Assembly: GCF_009734385.1 (NCBI RefSeq)
Contig: NZ_CP046452.1
Coordinates: 1,612,001 to 1,676,000 of the forward strand
DNA: 64,000 nucleotides
Source: Corynebacterium kalinowskii
GTDB taxonomy: Bacteria > Actinomycetota > Actinomycetes > Mycobacteriales > Mycobacteriaceae
Reading direction: 5' to 3'
Made by a program: the position numbers and the translations under genes. Positions 32,613 through 41,872 of the stretch are shown here, piece by piece. The notes under the pieces were generated by a model that worked only from the letters and a program-made list of their open reading frames with translations, made no database searches and was not told where the DNA came from. Numbering within the stretch: the stretch's first letter is position 1; the number at the start of each line of letters is the position of its first letter.

Positions 32613-33851
32613 ATGAGCGCGGCAACGACGCCCGACAATCCATGGCCAGTACGCGAAGTGAACGCGAAAGTTAAGTCGTGGATCGAAAAGCTCGGGCACA
32701 TTTGGGTCGAGGGCCAGCTCACCCAGGTTAATGTCAAGCCGACGTGGAAGTTGTCGTACCTGACTTTGCGTGACCCGGAGGCTGAAGCCAGCGTCCAGAT
32801 CACTTGCCCGACCTCGCTCATCCAGGCCTTCCCCACTCAGCTCAAAGACGGTGACCGAGTGGTGGTTTATGGCAAACCCGCGTTCTACGCGGGCCGAGGC
32901 TCCTTCTCGTTGTGGGTGACGGATATCCGCGCTGTGGGTGTGGGCGAGCTCCTGGCCCGCATCGAACGCCTGCGCGCCCAGCTGGCATCAGAAGGGCTTT
33001 TCGATGTCTCTCGCAAGAAACCTCTCCCCTTCCTTCCTAACAAGATTGGCCTCATCACCGGCCGAGGGTCGGCCGCGGAACGCGACGTGCTGGCGGTTGC
33101 TGAGGGCCGATGGCCGGAGGTGCGGTTCGAGGTCATCAACACGGCGGTGCAAGGAGCGAGTGCAGTTACCGAGATCATCGCTGCTCTGGAACAGCTCGAT
33201 GCAAACCCTGAGGTTGACGTCATTATCATCGCCCGTGGTGGTGGTTCGGTAGAGGACTTGTTGCCGTTCTCCGAAGAGGCACTGCAGCGCGCCGTCGCAG
33301 CAGCGAGCACCCCTGTGGTTTCTGCCATCGGCCACGAGCCCGATAATCCTGTGCTGGACAACGTGGCGGATCTCCGCGCAGCGACCCCTACGGACGCCGC
33401 CAAGCGGGTCGTGCCTGATGTCGCCGCGGAACGAGCACTCATTTCGGAACTGCGCAGTCGCTCTCGCGCTGCACTACGAGGCTGGGTAGAGCGGGAACAG
33501 CGTGGGCTTGCCCAATTGCGCAGCCGACCGGTGCTCGCCAATCCATACTCGCCAATTCAGCAACGATCCGAGGAGTTGCAGCGAGCGCTCAAATACATGC
33601 GCCGAGAGATCCAAATGCTGCTGAGCGCAGCGAAAGCAGAATCGATGGCGTTACGCGCACAAATCAGCACGCTAGGGCCTGCGGCAACTCTCGCTCGGGG
33701 ATACGCAGTGGTCCAGGTGGTACCACGCGATGGCTCAGCACCGGCAGTTGTGACCACCGTGGAGCAATCGCCTCCTGGTAGCCAGCTAAGGATCCGCGTC
33801 GGCGACGGCTCAATCACCGCAGCTGCCATGGGCAACCAGAAATTAAACTAG
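32613..33851 (+). CDS. xseA: Exodeoxyribonuclease VII large subunit XseA
   Basis: 412 residues. An N-terminal OB-fold ([31 protein letters not shown]...) binds single-stranded DNA and the catalytic core carries [47 protein letters not shown] and [27 protein letters not shown]. With XseB it cuts single-stranded DNA from both ends in mismatch repair and damage tolerance. Somewhat shorter in its coiled-coil part than E. coli XseA (456). Followed by xseB after 14 bases. Confidence 0.95.
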   Translation: MSAATTPDNPWPVREVNAKVKSWIEKLGHIWVEGQLTQVNVKPTWKLSYLTLRDPEAEASVQITCPTSLIQAFPTQLKDGDRVVVYGKPAFYAGRGSFSLWVTDIRAVGVGELLARIERLRAQLASEGLFDVSRKKPLPFLPNKIGLITGRGSAAERDVLAVAEGRWPEVRFEVINTAVQGASAVTEIIAALEQLDANPEVDVIIIARGGGSVEDLLPFSEEALQRAVAAASTPVVSAIGHEPDNPVLDNVADLRAATPTDAAKRVVPDVAAERALISELRSRSRAALRGWVEREQRGLAQLRSRPVLANPYSPIQQRSEELQRALKYMRREIQMLLSAAKAESMALRAQISTLGPAATLARGYAVVQVVPRDGSAPAVVTTVEQSPPGSQLRIRVGDGSITAAAMGNQKLN

Positions 33852-33865
33852 TAAAGGACTTTGAA

Positions 33866-34114
33866 GTGAACTCAGACATCATTGGCTCCGGCCAGGCCGG
33901 CGACAACGCTTTCCCACCGGTAGACGCCCTCAGCTACGAAACGGCCCGCGATGAACTCGTGGAGATTGTGAAGATCCTCGAACTGGGGCAGATGGGACTA
34001 GACGAGTCCCTCAAATACTGGGAGCGGGGCGAAGCTCTAGCAAAACGCTGCGAACAGCACCTTGCAGGAGCTGCGCAGCGCGTCGAAGATGCCCTTGGGC
34101 GCGCCGACGCCTAG
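33866..34114 (+). CDS. xseB: Exodeoxyribonuclease VII small subunit XseB
   Basis: 82 residues, the usual size. The conserved helical hairpin [44 protein letters not shown] is present. Several XseB copies bind one XseA along its coiled coil. GTG 33866 has AAAGGA 8 bases upstream. It ends in a CTAG overlap with the convergent DUF4245 gene. Confidence 0.93.
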   Translation: MNSDIIGSGQAGDNAFPPVDALSYETARDELVEIVKILELGQMGLDESLKYWERGEALAKRCEQHLAGAAQRVEDALGRADA

Positions 34115-34686
34115 TTCGACTTGCCCGGAAGCGGTGTCGCTTGCAGGGTGTTTCGGGCAATCTGCTCAAATTCGGCAGCCCCTGCAGTGCCGGAGAATAC
34201 CAGGCGAACATCGCCGAGATCCGTCGCCCAGACATCACGCACGTTGTTGTCTGCGGAGGTGTAGACCTCAAATTGCTGGCCGTCTACCTCCACAGGCTGC
34301 TGTTGGGTGCGCCCGTGCTCATCGACGTCCTGCACTGCTTTGTCCAGTGGCTGATCAGTTTGGGTGAGCTGCACATATGCGCCTTCTTTAGTCACCCAAC
34401 CCAGCACTGTAGCTGGCTGACGATTCACCGTGGTCCGGCGCGCAGAGTTGGTGACCCAACCCTCGGGGTTCGCAGGTAGTCGCACCGGGAAGTTCATGGC
34501 CTTAGCCTCCATGCTCAGGATCTGCTGCGCATCGACTTCCTTGACCGGTCCATTTTCTGGAGCTCCGGGGTTAAAACTACACATGCCGGTGAATGCCACC
34601 GTAGGGATCATCAACCCCACTACGAGGAGCAGGGACAATATGATGTCACGCGAGTCCTGAAAAATACGAGGTTTCTTGTCAGCCAC
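34111..34686 (-). CDS. DUF4245 membrane-anchored protein
   Basis: 191 residues: a short cytosolic start ([17 protein letters not shown]), one helix ([15 protein letters not shown]) and an external domain with the DUF4245 pattern ([46 protein letters not shown]). It sits between xseB and glpX, as in mycobacteria (Rv1100 region, from memory). GTG 34686 is 5 bases after TACTGT, close to a leaderless layout. Role in cell envelope is inferred only from location. Confidence 0.82.
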   Translation of the reverse strand: MADKKPRIFQDSRDIILSLLLVVGLMIPTVAFTGMCSFNPGAPENGPVKEVDAQQILSMEAKAMNFPVRLPANPEGWVTNSARRTTVNRQPATVLGWVTKEGAYVQLTQTDQPLDKAVQDVDEHGRTQQQPVEVDGQQFEVYTSADNNVRDVWATDLGDVRLVFSGTAGAAEFEQIARNTLQATPLPGKSN

Positions 34687-34834
34687 GCAACACAGTATGT
34701 CAGATCCCTAACCGCAGACGCGCACTATGTCTACCCCAACGCACGTGATCCTTGACTCCCCTCTTTAGGTGGTGAAAAGCAAACACAAACCACACAAAAT
34801 TTGGAAGAATGGGAAACAGGCCCTTTGTTATGAC

Positions 34835-34852
34835 AACTGGTGCAACTGGTGC
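34835..34852. repeat. Tandem nonamer upstream of glpX
   Basis: AACTGGTGC occurs twice in direct tandem, 56 bases before the glpX start, near the expected promoter. It could be a regulator half-site pair; no known corynebacterial consensus fits. Confidence 0.45.
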
Positions 34853-34907
34853 TTAGCAAAAGACTTGGAAACATCTATCTACATCGCCACCTGGAGGCTC
34901 TCAAACA

Positions 34908-35903
34908 ATGAAGAATCAGGAAACACCGGACCGTAACCTAGCCATGGAGCTTGTCCGCGTCACCGAAGCCGCGGCACTAGCATCCGGCCGCTGGGTCGGT
35001 CGCGGTATGAAAAATGAAGGCGATGGAGCTGCAGTCGATGCCATGCGTCAGCTCATCAACTCCGTAAACATGAAGGGCGTCGTTGTTATCGGTGAGGGCG
35101 AAAAAGACGAAGCCCCGATGCTGTACAACGGTGAAGAGGTCGGCACCGGCTTTGGTGCCGAGGTCGACATCGCCGTCGACCCAGTGGATGGCACCACCCT
35201 CATGGCAGAAGGTCGCCCGAACGCCATTTCTGTTCTCGCAGCCTCCGAGCGTGGCTCCATGTACGATCCTTCCGCGGTCTTCTACATGAACAAGATCGCC
35301 GTGGGCCCAGAGGCTGCCGGCAAGATCGATATCCAAGCACCAGCTGCGCACAATATCCAGGCTGTTGCCAAGGCGAAGAACATCGCGGCCTCTGACGTTA
35401 CCGTCGTTGTCCTGGACCGTCCGCGCCACATTGACCTCATCAAGGAAATTCGCGAGGCTGGCGCAAAGGTTCGTCTGATTTCCGACGGCGACGTCGCTGG
35501 CGCAGTTGCAGCAGCACAAGCTACCAACTCCGTGGACATCATGATGGGCACCGGCGGCACTCCAGAGGGCATCATCACCGCCTGCGCTATGAAGTGCATG
35601 GGTGGCGAAATTCAGGGCATGCTGGCGCCAAAGGACGACGCAGAGCGTGAGAAGGCCATCGCTGCAGGCCACGATCTGGACCGTGTCCTGTTCACCAACG
35701 ACCTGGTCGCGTCCGATAACTGCTACTTCGTGGCAACTGGCGTGACCAACGGCGACATGCTCCGTGGCGTGTCTTACCGTGCAAATGGCGCAACGACCCG
35801 TTCCCTGGTTATGCGTTCGAAGTCGGGCACCATCCGTTTCATCGAGTCTGTCCACCAGCTGCAGAAGCTGCAGGAATACTCCGTGGTTGATTACACCCAC
35901 TAA
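34908..35903 (+). CDS. glpX: Class II fructose-1,6-bisphosphatase GlpX
   Basis: 331 residues. The metal and substrate motifs of GlpX are present: [37 protein letters not shown], and [24 protein letters not shown]. It removes the 1-phosphate from fructose 1,6-bisphosphate and is the gluconeogenic FBPase of corynebacteria and mycobacteria, which lack class I. GGAGG precedes ATG 34908. The 220-base region upstream contains the promoter. Confidence 0.95.
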   Translation: MKNQETPDRNLAMELVRVTEAAALASGRWVGRGMKNEGDGAAVDAMRQLINSVNMKGVVVIGEGEKDEAPMLYNGEEVGTGFGAEVDIAVDPVDGTTLMAEGRPNAISVLAASERGSMYDPSAVFYMNKIAVGPEAAGKIDIQAPAAHNIQAVAKAKNIAASDVTVVVLDRPRHIDLIKEIREAGAKVRLISDGDVAGAVAAAQATNSVDIMMGTGGTPEGIITACAMKCMGGEIQGMLAPKDDAEREKAIAAGHDLDRVLFTNDLVASDNCYFVATGVTNGDMLRGVSYRANGATTRSLVMRSKSGTIRFIESVHQLQKLQEYSVVDYTH

Positions 35904-35914
35904 AACCAACCGCC

Positions 35915-35974
35915 GAATTTGGCCCTCGATTAGGATATTAGGTGATCGAAATATCCGTTTCAGGGGCCAAATTC
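35915..35974. promoter_or_regulatory. Nested inverted repeat and promoter upstream of fumC
   Basis: GAATTTGGCCC (35915-35925) pairs perfectly with GGGCCAAATTC (35964-35974), and inside it GGATATT (35933-35939) pairs with AATATCC (35950-35956). TAGGAT at 35931-35936 would serve as a -10 box for fumC. It may terminate glpX transcripts, act as a fumC operator, or both. Confidence 0.6.
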
Positions 35975-36000
35975 TCCCTGTATCTACCAAAGGAAAATAT

Positions 36001-37407
36001 ATGACTGAGCAGGAATTCCGCATCGAACACGACACCATGGGCGAGGTCAAGGTACCTGTCAACGCTCTGTGGCGTGCACAGACCCAGCGCGCTGTCGAAA
36101 ACTTCCCAATCTCGGGCCGCGGCCTGGAGGCACAGCAGATCCGCGCGATGGGCCTGCTTAAGGCAGCCTGTGCACAGGTCAACAAGGACAAGGGTCTCCT
36201 TGCTCCTGAGTTCGCGGAAGCCATTATCGCCGCCGGTAAGGAGATCGCCGAAGGCAAGCACGACGCTGAGTTCCCTATCGATGTCTTCCAGACTGGCTCC
36301 GGCACCTCCTCTAACATGAACACCAACGAGGTCATCGCTTCCATCGCGAAGAACAACGGCGTAGAGATTCACCCAAATGACCACGTCAACATGGGCCAGT
36401 CCTCCAACGACACCTTCCCAACCGCAACCCACGTTGCTGCCACCGAAGCTGCTGTCAACGACCTCATCCCAGGTCTGAAGGTCCTCCACGCTTCCCTCGC
36501 TAAGAAGGCATCGGAGTGGAAGGACGTCGTGAAGTCCGGTCGCACCCACCTCATGGATGCCGTTCCTGTGACCCTCGGCCAGGAGTTCGCCGGCTACGCA
36601 CGTCAGATCGAAGCAGGCATCGAGCGCGTTGAGGCAACTTTGCCTCGCCTCGGCGAACTGCCAATCGGCGGCACCGCCGTCGGCACCGGTCTGAATACCC
36701 CAGCCGACTTCGGTGGCCTGGTCACTGAAGAGCTGAAGAAGCTCACCGGCGTTGCTGAGCTGCGCGAGGCCAAGAACCACTTCGAGGCACAGGCTAACCG
36801 CGACGCATTGGTCGAGTTCTCCGGCGCGATGCGCACCATCGCCGTGTCTTTGAACAAGATCGCCAACGACATTCGTTGGATGGGTTCCGGCCCGCTGACC
36901 GGCCTGGGCGAGATCCACCTCCCAGACCTGCAGCCAGGTTCTTCGATCATGCCGGGCAAGGTCAACCCAGTGCTCTGTGAGACCGCAACTCAGGTTGCAG
37001 CTCAGGTCATCGGCAACGACGCAGCCGTGGTCTTCGGTGGCTCCCAGGGTGCTTTCGAGCTCAACGTGTTCATCCCAGTGATGGCTCGCAACGTCCTCGA
37101 GTCCGCACGTCTGCTGGCCAACACCTCCCGCGTGTTTGCAGAGCGCCTTGTCGACGGCATCGAGCCAAACATCGAGCGCATGCGCACGCTGGCTGAGTCC
37201 TCCCCGTCCATCGTGACCCCGCTGAACTCTGCTATCGGTTACGAGGCTGCCGCCAAGGTTGCCAAGACGGCCCTGAAGGAAGGCAAGACCATCCGCCAGA
37301 CCGTCATCGACCTCGGCTTTGTCGACGGCGAGAAGCTGACCGAGGAAGAGCTGGACAAGCGTCTGGACGTCCTCGCAATGGCTAACACCGACCGCGATAA
37401 CTTCTAA
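36001..37407 (+). CDS. fumC: Class II fumarate hydratase FumC
   Basis: 468 residues from ATG 36001, preceded by AAAGGA; the frame is open to 35764 only because of chance in the glpX coding region. Motifs: [14 protein letters not shown] (B-site region), [24 protein letters not shown] and the superfamily signature [12 protein letters not shown] with the catalytic SS loop. Interconverts fumarate and malate in the TCA cycle. GlpX and FumC side by side, as here, is the standard mycobacterial and corynebacterial order. Confidence 0.96.
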   Translation: MTEQEFRIEHDTMGEVKVPVNALWRAQTQRAVENFPISGRGLEAQQIRAMGLLKAACAQVNKDKGLLAPEFAEAIIAAGKEIAEGKHDAEFPIDVFQTGSGTSSNMNTNEVIASIAKNNGVEIHPNDHVNMGQSSNDTFPTATHVAATEAAVNDLIPGLKVLHASLAKKASEWKDVVKSGRTHLMDAVPVTLGQEFAGYARQIEAGIERVEATLPRLGELPIGGTAVGTGLNTPADFGGLVTEELKKLTGVAELREAKNHFEAQANRDALVEFSGAMRTIAVSLNKIANDIRWMGSGPLTGLGEIHLPDLQPGSSIMPGKVNPVLCETATQVAAQVIGNDAAVVFGGSQGAFELNVFIPVMARNVLESARLLANTSRVFAERLVDGIEPNIERMRTLAESSPSIVTPLNSAIGYEAAAKVAKTALKEGKTIRQTVIDLGFVDGEKLTEEELDKRLDVLAMANTDRDNF

Positions 37408-37420
37408 GCGATCAAATTAG

Positions 37421-37470
37421 GCCCCTGAGCCGGATTTTTCCTTGTGGAAGAGTCCTGCTCAGGGGCTTTT
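37421..37470 (+). terminator. Terminator after fumC
   Basis: GCCCCTGAGC (37421-37430) pairs with GCTCAGGGGC (37457-37466), followed by TTTT. It sits 13 bases after the fumC stop and just before the end of the convergent GntR gene. Confidence 0.85.
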
Positions 37471-37476
37471 CGCGCG

Positions 37477-38175
37477 TTATCTCTTGTCGGCAGAAACTCC
37501 GAAAGTCATCTCAGCCAGAATCTTCGCCTCGGACTCCTTGAGATACCTAGTCAACACCGTGGTGGCTTTGTCTACGTCCCCCTTGATCAGCGCAGTGAGA
37601 ATGTCACGATTGCGCTGAATGAACGGGCGATGCATTTCCTCAACGCTGGTCACTGCCATGAATGCCAGTCGTGCATGAGCCATGACCAAAGTCAGGTTTT
37701 CATTGAGACGTGGAATGCCGGCAAGGGAAACCAAGTGGTCATGGAACGCATTGTTATGCGTGCCAACCTCGGCCCATTGCTGCTGCCGAGCAGCCTCCTC
37801 CGCCGCCGTAATAGCTCTGTTCATTCCGCGAAGCGCAGCCTCAGTACGGGGCACATCGAGACCGAAGTACTGTAGTGCGCCGAGTTCTATGAATCGTCGA
37901 TAAGCGTACAACTCAATGATGTCCTTGGGCTCGAGTGCGCGGACGAAGACGCCTCGGTGCGGAATTTGTTCGATAAGACCATCGCGCGCAAGTAGCCGGA
38001 AGGCCTCCCGCAAAGTATTTCGAGACACGCCGAGGTCAGCAGCCAACGGAATCTCGAGGATTTTTCCGCCGGGTTCGAACTCACCGGTGAGAATTTTGTC
38101 GGTGATGCGCTGTGCCAACTGGATCGGAGTCGCGGTCATAATAGCCATGTTATCGAGTTTTGCGAACTCGGTCAC
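37477..38175 (-). CDS. GntR family regulator, FadR/FCD subfamily, of the oxoprolinase locus
   Basis: 232 residues. N-terminal winged helix (QLAQRITDKILTGEFEPGGKILEIPLAADLGVSRNTLREAFRLLARDGLIEQIPHRGVFVRAL), then the all-helical FCD effector domain with candidate metal or ligand histidines (THNNAFHDHLVSLAG). Divergent from the NRAMP-pxpABC genes and so the likely regulator of them, binding perhaps TTGTTCAACAA at 38249. GTG 38175 follows TATCGT by 7 bases; the longer frame to 38184 would include the -10 box. Effector unknown, possibly 5-oxoproline or a related acid. Confidence 0.85.
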   Translation of the reverse strand: MTEFAKLDNMAIMTATPIQLAQRITDKILTGEFEPGGKILEIPLAADLGVSRNTLREAFRLLARDGLIEQIPHRGVFVRALEPKDIIELYAYRRFIELGALQYFGLDVPRTEAALRGMNRAITAAEEAARQQQWAEVGTHNNAFHDHLVSLAGIPRLNENLTLVMAHARLAFMAVTSVEEMHRPFIQRNRDILTALIKGDVDKATTVLTRYLKESEAKILAEMTFGVSADKR

Positions 38176-38248
38176 ATTTTTCACGATAAATCGTCACCTT
38201 CGCCACCCATTGTGCCCCAGGCCACTTATTGCTATCATCGCAGAAATA

Positions 38249-38259
38249 TTGTTCAACAA
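38249..38259. promoter_or_regulatory. Candidate GntR operator upstream of the oxoprolinase genes
   Basis: TTGTTCAACAA is a perfect 5+1+5 palindrome, 22 bases before the NRAMP-like gene. FadR-subfamily operators usually have the TnGTnnnACnA pattern, which this fits loosely. Its position beside the divergent GntR gene supports a role. Confidence 0.5.
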
Positions 38260-38281
38260 GCATAAGTGACGGGACTGGCCT

Positions 38282-39508
38282 ATGACATCACCTCCGCTTC
38301 GTTCAGCTGCCGCCAGCGCCACCCAGCGCAGCGCTATCGTCGGCGCAATCTTCCTCATGGCTACCAGCGCTATCGGCCCTGGCTTCCTCACTCAGACTGC
38401 GAAATTTACCGGCCAACTCGGCGCAGCCTTCGCTTTCGCCATTGTCGCCTCGATTCTGATCGACATCGCCGTCCAAATGAATGTCTGGCGCGTGATCGGG
38501 GTCAGCGGACTGCGCGCTCAAGAACTCGGCAACAAAGTCATTCCAGGCCTGGGTTGGCTGTTGGCAGCGCTGATCGCCATTGGTGGTGTGGTATTCAACA
38601 TTGGAAATATCGCCGGTGCGGGCCTTGGCCTCGACGCGCTCTTAGGGGTCGATGTCAAAGTCGGTGGCGCGGTAACTGCGGTACTTGCCATCGCCATCTT
38701 TCTTTTCCAGCGCCTCGGCGGAGCATTAGACAGGTTCCTCGCTTTGCTCGGCATCATTATGCTTGTGTTGACGCTGTACGTGGCGATTGTTTCCAATCCG
38801 CCGGTTGGCCTCGCGCTGAAAAACTCTGTGCTACCCGATCGCGTCGACTTCGTCACCATCACCACGCTTGTTGGTGGCACGGTCGGCGGTTACATCACCT
38901 ACGCCGGCGCGCACCGGATGCTCGACTCTGGCGTCAACGGCCCCGATGACGTCGCCCAGGTGTCCAAGTCTTCAGTCACGGGCATCCTGCTGACCGGCGT
39001 AATGCGGGTGCTACTCTTCCTCGCGGTCCTCGGCGTAGTTGCTACCGGCGTCGACGTTGTGGGAGCCAAGAATCCGGCAGCTATGGCTTTCGAGTCCGCC
39101 GCAGGAGAAATTGGTTTGCGAATATTTGGCATGGTGCTGTGGGCCGCGGCGCTGTCGTCGATTATCGGCGCGTCGTACACATCGGCTACCTTCCTGGTGC
39201 CAAACAAGCCGGAATCCAAGCGCATCCAGAACTGGATCACTGTCATTTTCATTCTCATCAGCAGTGGCCTGTTCATCGCTATGGGCACGGCACCGGCAAC
39301 CCTGATGATTTTCGCTGGCGCTTTCAACGGTCTGGTCCTGCCGATCGGCTTCACCATGATCATCTTCGTTGCAGCGTTCCGCCAGCATGACTTACTTCAC
39401 GGTTATCGCTACCCTCGCTGGATGATCGCCATGGGCATCGTCGGCGTGGTGGTCGCTTGGTGGCTGGCCTGGGTATCCTTCGGCGGCGTTTTCGCCCTGA
39501 TCAAGTAG
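38282..39508 (+). CDS. NRAMP-family transporter of the 5-oxoprolinase locus (YcsG-like)
   Basis: 408 residues, about eleven helices. The first helix carries the NRAMP motif (LMATSAIGPGFLTQTAKFTG), where metal transporters have DPGN; here it is GPGF, so the metal-binding Asp and Asn are absent. In Bacillus subtilis YcsG, a similar NRAMP-like protein, sits beside ycsF-kipI-kipA, the oxoprolinase genes. I infer a transporter for 5-oxoproline or another organic substrate rather than a metal. Stop is 8 bases before pxpA. Confidence 0.82.
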   Translation: MTSPPLRSAAASATQRSAIVGAIFLMATSAIGPGFLTQTAKFTGQLGAAFAFAIVASILIDIAVQMNVWRVIGVSGLRAQELGNKVIPGLGWLLAALIAIGGVVFNIGNIAGAGLGLDALLGVDVKVGGAVTAVLAIAIFLFQRLGGALDRFLALLGIIMLVLTLYVAIVSNPPVGLALKNSVLPDRVDFVTITTLVGGTVGGYITYAGAHRMLDSGVNGPDDVAQVSKSSVTGILLTGVMRVLLFLAVLGVVATGVDVVGAKNPAAMAFESAAGEIGLRIFGMVLWAAALSSIIGASYTSATFLVPNKPESKRIQNWITVIFILISSGLFIAMGTAPATLMIFAGAFNGLVLPIGFTMIIFVAAFRQHDLLHGYRYPRWMIAMGIVGVVVAWWLAWVSFGGVFALIK

Positions 39509-39516
39509 GAAAGATG

Positions 39517-40269
39517 ATGTTTGATCTCAATAGTGACATGGGCGAGAGCTTTGGCGCCTTCTCAATCGGCAATGACGGCGCGGTACTCAAACTAGTCTCG
39601 AGCGCCAACATTGCCACGGGCTTCCACGCCGGCGATCCCCTGGTGATGGTGAGCACTGTGCAGACTGCGATAGCGCACGGGGTTCGGATCGGCGCTCACA
39701 TCGGTTACCAGGACATCGCTGGATTCGGCCGTCGCGACATGGAATATGACCCAAAGCTGCTCGAGGCTGAAACGATCTACCAAATCGGTGCGCTCCAGGC
39801 CATCGCCCGCAGTCTGGGCGCGGAGGTGGCTTACGTAAAACCCCACGGCGCGCTGTACAACCGCATTGCATTTGACCCGAACCAAGCCGAGCCAGTCATT
39901 GCCGGCATCAAAGCCGCCGATCCCAGCCTGAAACTCATGGGGCTTGCCGGTTCTCCGGTTTTGCAATGGGCAGCTGATGCGGGACTCGGCACAATTTCAG
40001 AGGCCTTCGCAGACCGTGCTTATACCCCCGAGGGAAAACTCGTACCGCGATCACAACCTGGCGCGGTGCTCCACGATCCAGTTGTAGCCGCTGCCCAGGC
40101 ACTCGCCTTTGCACTCGGTGAGCCGATCACGGCGATCGATGGCAGCAAAGTGCACGTACGAGCGGAATCGCTGTGCGTCCACGGTGACAACCCGGCAGCG
40201 CTGGTCTTGATCGAACACATTCGTCAGAAGCTCAGCGATGCTGGCGTGGGGGTCGGTCATGATCGTTAG
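39517..40269 (+). CDS. pxpA: 5-oxoprolinase subunit A PxpA (LamB/YcsF)
   Basis: 250 residues from ATG 39517 (AGGA 6 bases upstream; ATG 39514 directly before it is also possible). The family opening MFDLNSDMGESFGAFSIGND and the loops ANIATGFHAGDP, YVKPHGALYN and EAFADRAYTPEGKLVPRSQPGAVLHD are clear. PxpA, with PxpB and PxpC, cleaves 5-oxoproline to glutamate using ATP. 5-Oxoproline forms spontaneously from glutamine, so the locus may save glutamate in a glutamate-rich genus. Confidence 0.93.
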   Translation: MFDLNSDMGESFGAFSIGNDGAVLKLVSSANIATGFHAGDPLVMVSTVQTAIAHGVRIGAHIGYQDIAGFGRRDMEYDPKLLEAETIYQIGALQAIARSLGAEVAYVKPHGALYNRIAFDPNQAEPVIAGIKAADPSLKLMGLAGSPVLQWAADAGLGTISEAFADRAYTPEGKLVPRSQPGAVLHDPVVAAAQALAFALGEPITAIDGSKVHVRAESLCVHGDNPAALVLIEHIRQKLSDAGVGVGHDR

Positions 40270-40900
40270 GCCATGTGGCGAACAAGCAATCATCGTGGAT
40301 GTCACCGAGGTTGATGCGGAGTTTCCACTTCGTACCGTCTCGCAGCTGCGACGCTTGGTGGAATCTTGGGATGTGGATGGGATTGTGGATCTAGTCCCGG
40401 CGTCAACCACACTGCTGATCATGTTGGATACCGCGCGTGTGACGCCTATGGACGTCGCAAAGCGCTTGAATTCTTGCGACCTTCGCGATGCCCCAGCGGA
40501 CACCGATGACAACGCGACACTGGTGGAGGTGCCGGTGCTTTACGACGGCCCTGACCTTACTTCGCTAGCCGCTGCGCTCGACTGGTCGCCTGAAGAGCTC
40601 GTGCGACGGCATTGCTCTACCCACTGGCAGGCTGCGTTCGGCGGTTTTGCCCCAGGTTTCACTTATTTGGTGGCGGAGGATCCGCTACCCCCAATTCCAC
40701 GGTTGGGCTCTCCTCGCCCATCCATTCCTGCTGGCTCCGTGGGGCTTGCTGGCGAGTTTTCCGGTGTGTACCCGCAGAGCTCACCGGGTGGTTGGCAGCT
40801 GATTGGGTCAACAACTGCCCAGATGTGGGCGCCCGAAAGATCGGAACGCCCGGCGCTGATCAAGCCTGGTGACCGTGTGCGATTCAAGGCGGTGTACTGA
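40259..40900 (+). CDS. pxpB: 5-oxoprolinase subunit B PxpB (KipI)
   Basis: 213 residues from ATG 40259, overlapping the pxpA stop by 11 bases. It has the KipI/PxpB pattern: MIVRPCGEQAIIVDV at the start, a central VEVPVLYDGPDLTSLAAALDWSPEELVRRH, and FGGFAPGFTYLVAEDPLPPIPRLGSPRPSIPAGSVGLAGEFSGVYPQSSPGGW, which is nearly invariant in the family. It forms the ATP-dependent part of the enzyme with PxpC. In Bacillus the homologue was first described as a kinase A inhibitor; the metabolic role is the better one here. Confidence 0.92.
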   Translation: MIVRPCGEQAIIVDVTEVDAEFPLRTVSQLRRLVESWDVDGIVDLVPASTTLLIMLDTARVTPMDVAKRLNSCDLRDAPADTDDNATLVEVPVLYDGPDLTSLAAALDWSPEELVRRHCSTHWQAAFGGFAPGFTYLVAEDPLPPIPRLGSPRPSIPAGSVGLAGEFSGVYPQSSPGGWQLIGSTTAQMWAPERSERPALIKPGDRVRFKAVY

Positions 40901-41781
40901 TGCTCAAGGTGGTTCAGTCGGGTCCGCAGATGCTGTTTCAGGATCTCGGACGGTTTGGCATGGCGGGCAGCGGAGTCGCGCCTTCTGGAACGTTCGACCG
41001 GATGAGTGCGGCACGCGCGAATCACGCGATGGGCAATGCCCCGACCGCTCCGGTAGTAGAAATTCTGCTGGGCGGGGTGGAGCTGGAGGCGCTCACCGCC
41101 ACTCAATTGGTTCTAACCGGTATGCGTTGCCAGATTGAACTGGTGCATGCGGGTGGCGGGGTGACTGCCACTTACTCAAACGTCATCATCGACCTCGGCC
41201 CAGGTGATCGCGTTCGGATCGCATTGGCCCAGGATGGGATGCGGGGCTATCTGGCGGTTCGAGGAGGTTTCCGGCCTGCACATGTGCTCGGATCAAGTTC
41301 GACCGATGTCATGTCGGGAATCGGCCCGGCCCCGATCATCACTGGCGATCTCTTGAACATTGGCGATGAGATCGCCGAACCTGCCTGGTGGCCGCGACTG
41401 CGCGAGCTTCCGGCGCTGTGGCCCCGAGAGGGCGTCCGCACGCTGGCAGTGGTACTCGGTCCACGTGCGGACTGGTTTGCCGAAGATTCGTTGGAGGCGT
41501 TTTTCGGGCAGACCTATGAAGTTAGCGACAGGTCGAACCGAATTGGGCTTCGTCTCACTGCAGAAATTGCACTGGAGCGTGCTGTCGAAAACGAACTGCC
41601 GAGTGAGGGCATGGTCCGCGGATCTATTCAGATTCCGCCGAACGGCATGCCCGTAGTTTTCGGCCCAGATTATCCCGTGACCGGCGGTTATCCGGTTATC
41701 GGCGTGCTTACCCGACGCTCCTCTGATTATTCGGCTCAGTGTGCTCCGGGAGACAAGGTGCGCTTCGTCCGAGCACACTAA
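40900..41781 (+). CDS. pxpC: 5-oxoprolinase subunit C PxpC (KipA)
   Basis: 293 residues. ATG overlaps the pxpB stop in TGATG. The carboxyltransferase-like family pattern is present: FQDLGRFGMAGSGVAPSGTFDRMSAARANHAMGN, GYLAVRGGFRPAHVLGSSSTD, and PIEF-like end NGMPVVFGPDYPVTGGYPVIGVL. Pairs with PxpB. Together with genes 37477-40900 it makes a self-contained 5-oxoproline uptake and breakdown locus with its own regulator. Confidence 0.92.
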   Translation: MLKVVQSGPQMLFQDLGRFGMAGSGVAPSGTFDRMSAARANHAMGNAPTAPVVEILLGGVELEALTATQLVLTGMRCQIELVHAGGGVTATYSNVIIDLGPGDRVRIALAQDGMRGYLAVRGGFRPAHVLGSSSTDVMSGIGPAPIITGDLLNIGDEIAEPAWWPRLRELPALWPREGVRTLAVVLGPRADWFAEDSLEAFFGQTYEVSDRSNRIGLRLTAEIALERAVENELPSEGMVRGSIQIPPNGMPVVFGPDYPVTGGYPVIGVLTRRSSDYSAQCAPGDKVRFVRAH

Positions 41782-41825
41782 ATGTGACTCGCGCTACAAC
41801 CATTCCAGATCGCTCCAAATTTCAC

Positions 41826-41854
41826 TGAATGCAAATGTGCACTCAGTGCATTCA
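41826..41854. promoter_or_regulatory. Candidate TetR operator
   Basis: TGAATGCA (41826-41833) and TGCATTCA (41847-41854) form a perfect 8-bp inverted repeat with a 13-base spacer. It ends 7 bases before the TAGGTT -10 box (41861-41866) of the TetR gene, so the protein would block its own promoter and that of the two exporters. Confidence 0.6.
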
Positions 41855-41872
41855 TGGGAGTAGGTTGTAGCC

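Noticed and set aside
35764..36000. N-terminal extension of fumC into glpX
   Set aside because: Lies in glpX coding sequence in another frame; ATG 36001 has AAAGGA and matches FumC length.
34977..36356. 459-codon leftward frame across glpX and fumC starts
   Set aside because: Runs antisense through two well-identified enzymes and the gap between them; no domain and no start signal.
35938..36918. 326-codon frame opposite fumC
   Set aside because: Shadow of fumC, whose motifs are complete.
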